NCBI GenBank assembly: GCA_018105865.1
Contig: CM030834.1
Coordinates: forward strand, 14,262,719 to 14,326,718
Direction of reading: 5' to 3'
DNA: 64,000 bases
Origin: Metaphire vulgaris
Lineage: Eukaryota; Annelida; Clitellata; Crassiclitellata; Megascolecidae
Both the position numbers and the translations under genes were made by a program. Position 1 is the first letter of the stretch. Every line of letters starts with the position of its first letter. The notes beneath the pieces were generated by a model. It searched no databases and was not told the origin of the DNA. It saw only the letters and a program-made list of their open reading frames with translations. Of this stretch, positions 38,206-51,400 are shown in pieces.

Positions 38206-40189
38206 GCAAGTATATTTACTCTGAGGTTTTTAAATCATAAAGTCACATTCACAAAAGAAAGAATTAAGACTTAAATATGAGACAGCTTCCAACCCAGCGA
38301 TTGTTACTGCAGATTGCATCGTGCAATTATCTCCATTTTAATAGTCACTCTAAAAGGTAGATAGCCAGATACTTTAATTTCACTCTTAAAAGACAACAAT
38401 ATTTTTTATCGAAGCACCATTTTCTTCGTTCCCTCGATGTGCATTTTAGGCTCAACCAGAGTCAGCCATTTTAGCATTCATCTGATTATCGCACTTGGAT
38501 TACAAAATTTTAATTTAATGTATCTGATTTATTTGATCGCTTGATCGATAGATTGATTGATGACTGTACACTTGTTCGAAGCTAACAAAACCTATTGTTT
38601 TGATGCGTTTCCTTTCCAATTTGAACCTGTCGACTAAATAAAATATGTCTAGTTTATTTGCAGCAGACGAAGCTTGAATGCAGTGAAGAACGAGTGAACG
38701 AGTAACAGTTGTAATATTGAAGGCGGAGTTTGATAAATACTACTGTATATCACCAAATATAATCTACAATTATTAATCATGTCTCATTTTTATTTTTTAA
38801 CACCAAAATTCTTCGCTTTTGCGTGAGCCAGTTATTTTAACCTCCGTCTTTTGACTTCTCTGTCTACTTTTCTATCAGCCTCGCTGTCTTCGATCTATCT
38901 ACCGCTTTACCGGATTGTAAAATTGTCGGAATTTTGATTAATTAAGATTTGTGATTTCTCACACAGGAGATTCCGTTATTCAGAATCGTCAAAATGACGG
39001 TGAATTCCTTCGGCGCCTTGTTGTACAGAAACGGGAGTCGACGAAAATCGAATCTGTTGAAACGGCAGCACAAAAGTCTTCTGGACTCGAAAGAGTGAAT
39101 GACAATGGACCAAGAGAATCGTTGGCATTCATCGGGGATGTTAGAGACGTTAGAACAGTTAGATCGCACGAAGACAATTCTCTGTCTCTGCCAAATAGCA
39201 GTAATCCGGCGTTTCAGCATTACGGACCTAAACAAAGTCTCACGAATGAAATCGAGGCCGATCGCAGTGCTGATCATACACGTCCGAGCTCAAATTCGCA
39301 GAATCAAAGCGACCAATCGGACCACCTCCATGGCATCATCGAAGCCGTGAGAAGTTCACTATCCAACAAAAGCATTTACGGCGGCGAGCAAAAGACGAGA
39401 GCTGCTAATAAAGACTGGCCAAAAGTGAGTAGAAAAAAAATTGGCCTTAAGATGGCCGGCGCCACAGACGCCGACGGCACCGCGACAACAACACGGCGAA
39501 CAGCGCGCGTGAAACTCTCTCCGGAGAAGCAAGGAATCAAGAAATACAGGCGATCTCGCGACGAACCGACACAGTTATTATTGCAGCAGCCATTCGACGA
39601 GATCAACTCCTCTGTAAAACTGGGATCGACTGGGAACAAAAATTTCATCCTTCCTGGACACGAAATTCATCGCGACAAAGCGCCACTTTCCGCAGAAAAC
39701 GGCCTGAGCGAAAACCCTCCGCGGGAAATAAGCGAACATCGCGACACGATTTCCGCCGTGATACGCGAGAGAAATAGAATATTACGCGAAGGTCTAGATC
39801 CCGTTAGAAGCAAATGGCATTTGACGACTAGGCACTTCGAGGCCGCGACAACGGTGCCAGTGATAGATTTCGAAAGTAGCTCAGTGGCGAACGCCGTGTC
39901 CACGGACATGGCGGCGATTAACCTACAGTTGGAAGAGGGGGAGGCTCAGCTGAAGGCCATGAGGCAGGAAATGGAATTTCTAGAGAAAATAGTTCTGCGA
40001 ATGGAGAACAGAGATCCTCCACTAGCAGACGCCACGTCCAGTCAGTTGACAACTGTTGACAGCACTCTTGGCGCTAATGTCACTGACAGGCCTATAAACA
40101 GTACCGACGAGACAGGGCTCCCGTTCGGAGAAGGTTTGTTAGCTCTTAAGCAAAGTTATCACACACGCGCGCGTGCGTCCCCCCCCCCC

Positions 40190-40259
<70 letters not shown>

Positions 40260-43200
40260 GCAACCACACGCACATGTAGGCCTCATGGGCGCAAGCTTAT
40301 TAGTATCAGTCATAGGTATTGAAAACGTATAAAAATAAATTTTAAAAAACGTAAAAACGCGTTTGTTTCTGAAAATATAAAAAACCTAGAAACGTTGAGA
40401 AATAAGTTCATTTATTCATTTACTTTTTAGGCAACACAAAATTAACATGTTAATTTGTTGGCGTTGTCGTAATAATAGTCTATAAACGAAGAAAAGCAAG
40501 ACAACGAAAAACATTCATTAGTAACGCAGAAAACGCTTAATTTAGGTTTTGTATATACGGTATAGGTAGACCTAGACATTCAAGTTTTATCGACATAAAA
40601 GTCAAAAGTTCAATAATGCATTTAGACAAATCTCTCGATAAAATTGGAATTTGTTAAAAGGTTTCCTTACAATTCTTTATGTTCCTCATCACCATCTGAC
40701 TGCATGGTCTGACTATGGAAGGGCCCGTCGGAACTTGGAGTGTAGGGGTACAGCTGCACTCCTGGAAACCTTCTAAGGGGTGCACTACACCATCTGACTC
40801 TTCTGAACACTACATGGTTTCCTCCATATAGTCTAGCTATATTGTCCTGATTTTTTCTTTAGGCGAAGATTAGCACGCACAAACATTACATGTCGCACTC
40901 TCTTTCTCTGCATGCGCTTTCGCTTCTTTGTGTGGATGAAGTCAAAAGTTGACCATTTCTCTCGCAGGCTGAGGCAGAAATCACTAGCCTACTCTAACCG
41001 CAACTTTTATCATACCTGCAAAATCCGTTGAAACACGCATTAAAATTTAAAAAAACGTAAAGGAATAAGAAACGTTAAAACGCGATTTTATTGGAGAATA
41101 AACAAAACGAAAGAAACGTTTGCAACATCTATGGTATCCAGTGTTGGAGTTGCCGTGGTTTGGGGGGGGGGGGGTTGAACCGCCAGCTAACTTTGCAACT
41201 CTTCCAAAAATCGCATATCGGGTACATGCAGTTTGTCATTCATTGAATTTCAGTCCTCAACCCCCCTCCCAGCTCAAATTTCACAACTCCAATACTGCAT
41301 TTGTATCAGTGAACATAACTGCGAGGAAATGCACGTAAAGTTATATACATGTACAGTTGTACACTGTACAGAGATGTCAATGGGTTGGGTTGGATTGAAT
41401 TGGGTTAGGTCAGACTTTTCCATAATAATGGTGGGTTAGGTCAGAAAATAAGTCATGGTTGTACTCTATTACGGTGGGTTGGGTTGGGTCAAGTAGCACT
41501 ATTACCGGCATGGGTTGGGTTGGGTTGGAGATTTTGTGGATTGGGTTGGATTGGGTTCTAAAAATGGACCTATGGACAACTCTGTACATGTATAGTCTAC
41601 ATCCGGCTGTGTTTGTTCCGAAGTCCGCTCTGTTTTAGGCGTACTTCGTCTGAGTCAGTGGACAGCTTGGTCTACGTGCAGCACCACATGCGGACCAGGA
41701 CAAGCGATACGACGTCGAAACTGCACATCGGACGAACAGAAGTCTTGTAAAACGGTTAAACTGTCAGAGTATTCGAGTTGCTTTCCCGCAGTATGCAAGT
41801 CTGGTAAGAAACGGTTCTTTGACGACTATAGCCTATAGGCTTCGTGAAAAGTCTGGCTTTGTTGTGAGCTTACGATTAAAATTCAAAAGTCTTCACACGA
41901 TCTACTTAACACGTAACAGATATGAAACAACTCGCGTACGAATGCCGAGAATAAGTGCATTAATCTTAGTATTAAACAGTATAGAACAACGCTGACGAAG
42001 GCGTGAAGGTACAGCGTATTGCTTAGAGCGGTCGTATGCTAATTATCAGCCATCCAATCAGCCAGCGATGAGCGGCAAATAGTTAGGCCTCGTCGATGTC
42101 ATCCACAGCATTATTCCCAGTGTTTATTCTAGGCCTTCTCTGGGGGAATTCTCCCTCCAAGTTTTAAAATTCCCCCCCAAAATTGTTATATGTTGGCTGG
42201 GGGGATGGAAATTTCCCTCCAAAATTGTGGAGACTCAGACCTTGCCCCCCAAACATTTCAAAATCCCCTCAATGTCAAGGTGGCTAGAATAAACACTGAT
42301 TATTCCGTTTCCAACCGCACATCACCTTTTCCTTTAATTCTGTAGCGTCGCTCAAAAAAGATTTGCCCAAAAGTCAATCACGGTCTTTTGTTCCCCCTTT
42401 TCTCTCCCGGGTAAGTTGCCCTCGGCCCCTCACAATGTATCAAATTAAGAGACAGAGCCATAAACAGTGGCGGTTCCACCATGTTGATGACTGGTGATGC
42501 ATCCCCCACCAAAGTTGCGGACTTCCGGCTGACCTTTTTGTTTGTCAACCTATTTTCCGGTGAGTTTTTTAAAACTTTAGTGAAAAAACTGCAAATGACC
42601 TTTTTTGCGTGTCGGCCTTTTTTGACAAGGTTTATTAACATTTAGTGGGCAAAACACTAACGATGAATTTTTCTTTTTTTCTTCTTCACTTTGCATTCAC
42701 CACCAACTTCCTATAAATTTTTCCATGCCCCCACCAAGAATTCCTGGAACCGCCACTGGCCACGAATGTTCCAAAATTCACTTCACGTGCACTATGCCCT
42801 AGGATAACATATCTAAATACCTGCAAGGTATTTATTTAGACATGTCAAGGTTTGGCCTCAAACTAATTTAGTCAATTAGAAGCCACTCTTCTGCGAGGCA
42901 TGGTTCAAATTAATAACAATTAGGCCTACTTCTTATGTAGACCTGCTTGTGCTATGAAACGAATAAATAAATGCGCAAAAACTCCGTTTTTCCACTTTCA
43001 GCATATTTTGAGCCGATGGTATTTGCCTACGAAGGACAGGCGGCCACTCTTCGTTGTGGAAATTACTATTCAGACGCCGGAATTAAAGAACTGTCTTGGG
43101 TAACTCCGAATAACGAGAAAATCGACGAACGCACCTATTACGGAGGGTAGGCCTACTATATTGGCTTTTGTTGTACGAAAAGACGCTTAACTGGACGCAG

Positions 43201-45092
43201 AGATATTTTTACAGCCCCTAACACCCCGAACACCCCCCCCCCCCAATTTGAGGTCGACACCCCCAAATTTTCTAATCTAAGAATGGTATGTATCCTAAAT
43301 AGCCCCCCGAACAACCCACCCCCAAATTTTACCAACACCCCCCTAAATTCATAATCCTAGAAACAACCCTGACTGGACCTCTATGGGGTCGTGTTAATGC
43401 ATGGTTGGCTTTATAGAAGCATCGCGTACATGATCGAATGACCTCGACTTGTAACAATAACAGAAGCGATGTAGGCTACTCTTAAGTTAGTACTCTTAAC
43501 AATGCGAGCGCCAACGTTGTATTTTCTGGGGTGAATAAATAACAAATCGCATCACATGACCCTGCATGAATGTGAATGACTCCATTTTTGGCTACAGCTA
43601 CTTCATACTAAAATCAAGCGCCTATAGGAATAAGTAGCTACTTCGGTGCTGCCTTTGCTATTATTTAGAAATTAACGAGATCTTACTTACTTACTTACAC
43701 ATTTAGAGGCTATGCGACAAATGAGTCGACGAAACTCAGGAGTCAGAATGAGGAGTTTTGGAGTTTATCTACTCCGGCTCGAATTCTATAGGACTTTCTG
43801 CCAGAGTGATCCGCACTTGATCTAATTAAGGGGCTGTCCATTAATTACGTCAACAAAATAGGAGGAGGTGTTTGAAAAAGTTTGACACAATTTTTTTAAA
43901 AGGTTGGGAACCGCTGTCTGCCCTACGTAGGCGGCATTGACGACGCCTTAATATTTCGTGTTCAACTTACTCTTAGCTGATATGAATTCGATTGCGGGAC
44001 TTTTTGTCTGATGCCTTATGCATTACGAGTGTGGTGCCATAGAAGTTTATTGATGCATCGATCAATGTATTGATGTATTGATTGATTGATTGACTCCAAG
44101 CGCTTCTGTGCTTCTTTTAAATCAAGCAACGTGGTATAATTGTAGATTACAAGTCGTTGACGGCGAACTTCGTCTGAAGAACGTGAACGCTTCCAACCAA
44201 GGTTCCTACGACTGCGTAATAGTTCGACCAAATGGACGCTTGGAAACCAGCAATGTCGTCTTGGGCAAGTTTAGTTCTTTCGCCAATAAATTAATTCGCC
44301 CAAAACGTCAGACCTGACAGTTTCGTAGTACTGTATTTTAGTCTAATAGGGGCTTAACGATCGGTTAGATAATTGGCGTAGCCACGGGGGACCCGGCCCC
44401 TATTCGGGCTGGGACCGGTCGTAGATTTGTGCAAAACCGTTAAGTTTGTTTTTCTTGTGGGGTGGGGGGGAGGAGTGGGCTGGCTTAACGTGCACTTTTG
44501 CCCCCTCTGGCTCATGGCTAATCCGCCGCGCCAAATTCATTCATATCAGAGGCGGATCTAGGGTGTTTGACGCCAGAGGCGCAGCGTGCACTCGTGCCGG
44601 ACATGGCCCTTGGCGCCGCTTCGAAAAATTTCAAATGTTATATTTGCCACCCCTTCTAAACTTTCTCGCCTTCACTGAAAATCCTCTGACAAGCAAAAAG
44701 GTCGTCGCTTCTAAAATTTGAAATTCGCCACCCCTTCTAAAGTTTGCCGCCTTCACTTTAAAATACCCTCCCAGGCCTCCCTGACAAGCAGAAAAGGTCG
44801 TCGCTTCCAAAATTTGCCGCTCCCGTCATGTGTGCCGCCAATGGCTAAAGCCACAATAGCCATTGCCACGCTACGCCGGGGCTAAGTAGCATGAGAATGA
44901 GCAAAAGATTATTCAAGGCGCCGAAGCTTGACGCGACGACGTTTTTTGCTCGTCAAGACTTTTTCACCCGAAAACCTGTTTGAAATGTCGATGTGCCTCC
45001 TTACTTCGGAATCCTGGTTACGTCCCACTAGTTAGATACGTGACATTTACTGTATATCTAATTTAGCTCCCAGTATCTTGCTTTCTCTCTCA

Positions 45093-45146
<54 letters not shown>

Positions 45147-45408
45147 TGGCGTAACCAAGGGGTTACCCCTCCCCCACCAAACCACCTAGGCTGCCGAAAA
45201 AAATTTTGACATGCTTTTCCATACATTTTCATTTTCGAAGGCGATTTGGGGTCAAACTCCCCTTGGCTGGCTGCCGATTGAAAAATTTCTAAGTGCTATA
45301 GAAAATAGAAAGAATACGAAGGTGACGACCTTTTTTACTTGTCAGCTCTTAAAAAAGGAAACACAAAAATAATTGAAACCAAACCCCCTTCCGGAAATCC
45401 TGGCTACG

Positions 45409-45460
<52 letters not shown>

Positions 45461-48400
45461 CCTACTGTATAAAGTTTATATATATAGCATCTATAGGCCT
45501 ACACGTGTGCAGCTTAAAACTACTTTTAAAGTAGATTTTTATTGATTTCAGGAAAGAATTTTGACGACCTTGTTTGACTTATTAGCCTATTCCAAACCTT
45601 ATGACCTTCCTTATATACAGTAGGCCCATCCCACGGTGAGCTGCTGGTCGGATCGTTCTACAGTGATAAAGCGACAATGGCTGGATGAGTCACAATCATT
45701 AGAACCAATGTCCTACGCGACTGCGGCGGAGATCGGCTTCGACGCCGATTCTTACTTTACTACGAGAGGCATTGATTCTGTTTTCTTTCAGTCGTTCACC
45801 GATGTGCTGATTTGAATCCGTGTCTAAACGGCGGAACTTGCCAGATCCGCAACGCCACCAACGCTTCGAGCGCGAACGAAGGCCGAGTCTTTGGTTTGGG
45901 ATTGGTGGCAGTCTGCGTCTGTGCCGTTGGTTTCAGCGGTTCACTCTGCCAATACGGTAGCCTACCAGTCCTTCTGAGTTTTAACTGAGTTTTAACTGAT
46001 TCTCAAGGACTGTCCATTAATTATGTCAACAATTTTTGGGCAATTTTTGACCCCCCCCCCTTGTCAACAACTGTCAACTTTCAGTCTTTCAGTGACCCCC
46101 CTATAATTACGTCAAAACTTTTGACCCCTCCAAGATCAATGACAGGTCCCAATAACAAGGTTATTTTTTGCGGTGATGACCGTTTTCCCCATTTTTTGCT
46201 CATAGAGTGTCAAAATGTGGTGGCGGTGATGACCTTTTTGACATGCTTTTTCCATTATAATAAGTAGTATTCCATGAATTTCCTATTTTTTGATTATTTG
46301 TAAAAAAGTGAAATTGTTGACGTCAACTTCTCTTGACCCCCCTTCCCCTGTCAACAACTGTCAAACTTTTTCAAACCCCCCTAAATTGTTGACGTAATTA
46401 ATGGAGAGCCCCTCATTCGAATCAGACTAGTCGTGCTGAGCGAGTGGAACGCGATAAGCCTATTTGCCATCCATGTGAATCCACATTGGCAGTTTAGTTT
46501 GTTCGATATGCTTCTGGAAACGTTGACCATTATCGTAGCTACGAGGGCCCCTGAGGGTCCGGGTCTCCGGGACCCCATATTCGGACAGGATCACTCGTGG
46601 AATCTGTCATAAACTGATAAAATGTTTGGGGGAAGTAAGGGTGATTGATTGTCAACAGAATCGATCAACTTAGGCCTAATAGTTATTTTATTACAGCGTT
46701 TGGCCACTAAACGGTAAATCACAACTAGCCTAGTCTTTAAAGCAGGCACCAGCGCCCACGGTTTAGGCCCCCTAACTTTCGGATTGACCTGGCTCTAATT
46801 CTACCGGTAGTTGGATTTGGTGTGCCATCGACTGAAGCCCTGAGCATTATGATAGTGGTGTCATAGAAGTGCATTGATTGATTGATAAAATCTAGGAGCA
46901 TATGAGCAAATTAACTTACTAGGGGCTGTCCATTAATTACGTCAACAATTTAAGGGGGGTTTGAAAAAGTTTGACAGTTGTTGACAGGGGACGGGGTCAA
47001 GAGAAGTTGACGTCAACAATTTCACTTTTTACAAATAATCAAAAATAGGATATTTCATGGAATACTACTTATTACAATGGAAAAAAGCATGGCAAAAAAG
47101 GTCATCGCCACCACATTTTGACATTCGATGAGCAAAAAAGGGAAAAATGGTCATCAACACAAAAAATAATAACTTTATTATTGGGACCTGTCATTGATCT
47201 GGGGTCAAAAGTTTTGACATAATTATGGGGGGGGTAAGTGAAAGTTGACAGTTGTTGACAAGAGGGGGAGGGGGTCAAAAATTGCCCAAAAATTGACATA
47301 ATTAATGGACAGCCCCCTATATGCTATGCACAAAATATATAAGCTTACTGCCCAGGGCTGGACAATGTGATTTTTAAAAACCTAGGTTTTTAAAGTTTTA
47401 AAAAATAGGTTTTTAAAAGTCAAATTTTAGGCTTTTTATATTTAAGTCGAAAAATCCCATCTTTAGTGTTTTAAAAGCCTGTTACTCACTGCAGACAGCA
47501 GAACACATGTGACAACAATGCAGAGAAAGGTCTGTGGGCGTTGACATGTGACAACAATATAGAGAGGATGTTGACCTGCCAAACATTAAAACCTAAAAAA
47601 ACGCTAAAAATCTGAAAACCTACAATTCATTTATAAAAAGCTTAGGGGGTTTCCAGCCCTGCTACTACCACAACACTAAAAGTACCTTTACTTGCCTCAT
47701 ATTGTCCGCACTAAACGAACATTTTGTAATGTAATGTATTGAACAAATGATGGAAGTTTCCAAAATGCTGCAACTTTGTAAAAACCCTTTTTACTTCTGT
47801 CATTATTCGAAGTTTCTGAATGGACTTTGGATTTATGGCAAGCACTAATGCATTCACTTCTAATATTAGGCATACTGCATGCAATTCTTTGGAAATTGCA
47901 TTATATGGTATTACTATTGAAATTGAAACAGGTACAGGTGGAGTGAATACAGCAAGCTCAGTTGGTGCAATCATTGCCATATTTCTACTCGTAGTCTTGT
48001 TGTTCTGTGGTGGTTTCTGGCTTTGGTATGTAACAAAAATTATGCCGTGTTTATTCATCATAGATTTTTCTTATGCAACGGACTTGCAAATATACCTATT
48101 ATTTGATACAATGTGCAGACAGTGTGAAATGATTGGAAGAAACAAAAAATATGTGATAGCCTGTAGGAATCTGCTTAATTTTTTTTTAAATTCTCCACTT
48201 GACACTTCCTTTTGACTTACCTACATATTTAAAGAGACATTTACTGTCTTGCTGGATATTTCTAGCTAACCTGCTTTCATAGTTTGCAATGCCACTCTAT
48301 TTGCTCAGGGTAAAACACTAAAAATGCTTACATAAATAAATTTTAAGTTTTGAATTGCTGTAATTTTGGAACACTGCATTAAGTCCATTTGTTGCTATAA

Positions 48401-51400
48401 CAGTGTATAACAAATGGGTAGGCTAAGTAGATGCTGCCATTTAAAATTTAAAATTAATTTTTTTGTCAAACTACTTAGTGATCTAGTGTTATTTATTTTG
48501 TATTTGCGAATGCTGCTGAAACATTTGTATTCACATTGCATGTTTCTAAATTGAAGTAACAAAAAAATTAAGAACTAAATTTCATTAAATATCAAATGAT
48601 TTCAATTAGCTGTAATGTGTGCAAATATCGGTAAACTGTTGTGTGCGGCCCCCATGACAACACCAATATGACCCAAGCGGCCTTCAAGGGACCCTGAGTT
48701 TGACATGCCTGTTTTAGCCTATTTGGCATACTTAATCAATCAGTCAATTTTTATAATGGCATTGCCAACAGCTGCTTTACAGAAAATTTTAGTCGAGAAA
48801 TTATGTTTATTTTTAAGGATCAAGCTCCAGTAAACCAATTGGCCAATACCAGCTAAACATGATTAGTAATGGAGATGCATATCTTGAAAAAATTACTCAG
48901 AAGTTTAATGATAGATTGGTCAAATGTGGTTCATGATGATATATGGGGCTATGATCCTAAATCTTTTCTATCTAGTGAAGTTTAGATTATGGGGTTCTGC
49001 AACTTCTCTAAAACCTTTGGTTATCTGCTTGCTCAAGGACAAAAGGGCATTCCATAAAATAAAATTCTGGGTTAATGCATCTGCAGGCTTGGTTGAGTGT
49101 TTAAAATTATGCTCTAAGAATTACTTGATTTATCAAGTCACTAAATATGGACAGTAACTTGATAGGATTTGGCTGGAGCTAAAATGAAAATGTGTCCTAA
49201 TTTTACTAATAAACTCATTTTTTCTTTGTGTTTACCTGTTGTGTTTACTCTTATTCATGGATTAAGTCTGTAGAGCATCATGTTCTTGCTTGGAAGGAAG
49301 TGACTTTTGCAGTGAGAACTGAATTTTGGTCAGTAAACTTAATAAGTATCTGCTTTAACCTGAAGAAATTTTTCAATAATTCTGCTCTAGGTTTTGGGCA
49401 GCTTTCAAATCTAAACGGCCACCCGGCTTTGATAAGCTTCCGGATGGCAAAGAAGATGAACAGCCTCCTGAAATACCTTCTGAATACGAAACATCACAGA
49501 GTCCATATGATATTGGAATGCCGGTAGAGGAGAGTCCACTTATAGACCAATCAGAAGATAGACCACTTACAAACCAATCGGAGGAAGAGGATTATGATGA
49601 TGAATATGATGATGATATTTCAGATATATCTGGTGGGCGAATACCTCATCGAGATTTGGAAGAACGAATCTTTCTAACACCAGCTTTGCATTCAGACTTT
49701 CCAATGGTAAAGCCATCTGGCAGGATCATGGGTCCAGATGAAGCCTCTGAACCAGTTAGCAAGGCTGATCTCCAACCTTCTTCGTTGAATGAACATGACA
49801 GGCCAGACGAACCTGATTCCTCTTCAGATTATGAGGCAGAAAAAGATCAATATTTTCATCATCCATCCTTAAATGCTTTTGCTCAGTATGCATTGGAAAA
49901 TGAACGCATTGGGTTGCAACCTTCATTAATGACATTCCCGCAGGCAGCAAAGCCTGATTTTGCACAGAGACCATCATTGACATCTATTCAAAAAGAGTTC
50001 AGTTGGTTGCAACAGTTTGAAAAGCCTGATTTGCTTATATTAGATCAACCTGCACACTCCGATCAGCAGATACCTTCCTCAGAACTCTTTTACTTTCCTC
50101 AACAGCCAGAGGCTCCATTTGATTCTACGTTACAGTCTCCATTAGTGGGATTCTCTCCAACTCTGCCACATGAACAGCAAGAACTACTATTCGCCACAAA
50201 TCAACAGCCAGCCAAACCTGATTTTGCACAAAATCCATCACTGGATAAAATCTCTCCTATTTCAATTATATCTGAATATTCATTAGAACAAGAAGCTCAA
50301 AAGCAGCATCAACCAGCCAAACCCGATTTTGCACTACAGCCATCACTGTTAAAATTGTCTACTGATTTGCCCAAAGAGCTCTCAGCTGTTTCTGTTTTGC
50401 CTCGTGACGTTTCAGCTGCTTTGCCCCATGAGCTCTCAGCTATTTTGCATCGTGAGCTCTCAGCTGCTTTGCCTCGTGAGATCTCAGCTGCTTTGAATCG
50501 TGAGCTCTCAGCTGTTTTGCCTCGTGAGCACGATTATTCCTTAGGACGAGAACCTTCATCTGCTAAACCTGATTTTCCACTAAATCCGTCTCTTATGAAA
50601 TTTTCACCAACTGTTTCTAATGAGTATCCAGTTGATTTTTCACAACAAAAGTATAAAGCTGTTGAAAAACCAGAATTTTACAAGCCAGATACTTTCCTAA
50701 CAGACCTTGAACTTGCTAAGCCAGATCCTCCACTTCAGCCTTCACTGATGAACTTGTTTGGTCAGGTTCCACATATGAAAACTGAGCAGCAATTTGCAAA
50801 ACCAGAATTTCAGCTCTTGCCACAACAAGAACAGGTCCAAAGAATTGTGAAACCAGATATCTTTCATCCATCAACACTTACCAAATCTATGGATGCTAAA
50901 CGGATAATTACTGGATATGACTTTTCTTCAAGTTATGCACTAGAATGCAACGATGATATTGTGAAAAAATATCGCCAGAGAATTAAAATGATGAAAAAGA
51001 TTCCCTTATGCGCAGATGAAATCAGATTTGAATGTCTTGAAGAATGTGGCGGTCAGAATGAAGCCAAGATGAGTTTGGATTCATGCAGACTTTCAAACTG
51101 GCGTCGTCGAAAATTGGAATCCAGTTCGTGTGACTCTATAAGTGACACAATAGAAAACCAAATGAAAAGAAAAAGATATTCCTTGCCTGCACCTGAATGC
51201 CTGTCTAGAAAACAATGCAAATATTATGACTTCAATAAATTTAGACACAAAAGACTTCAAATGCTGAACTGTTTGACAAAATCAGAATGCTGTGCTAGGA
51301 AAGACGCTTCTTGTGTGCATTCAAAATCATTGTTTAAAACTCGAGATAAAATTTCCTTAATGCCACACACTGAAAATGAAAATTTCTTTGGTGCATCATC

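Noticed and set aside
45792..45956. Calling the giant gene a neuregulin orthologue
   Set aside because: The Ig-EGF-TM order is suggestive, but TSP1 is foreign to neuregulins, the C3-C4 EGF loop is too long and the tail is unrelated.
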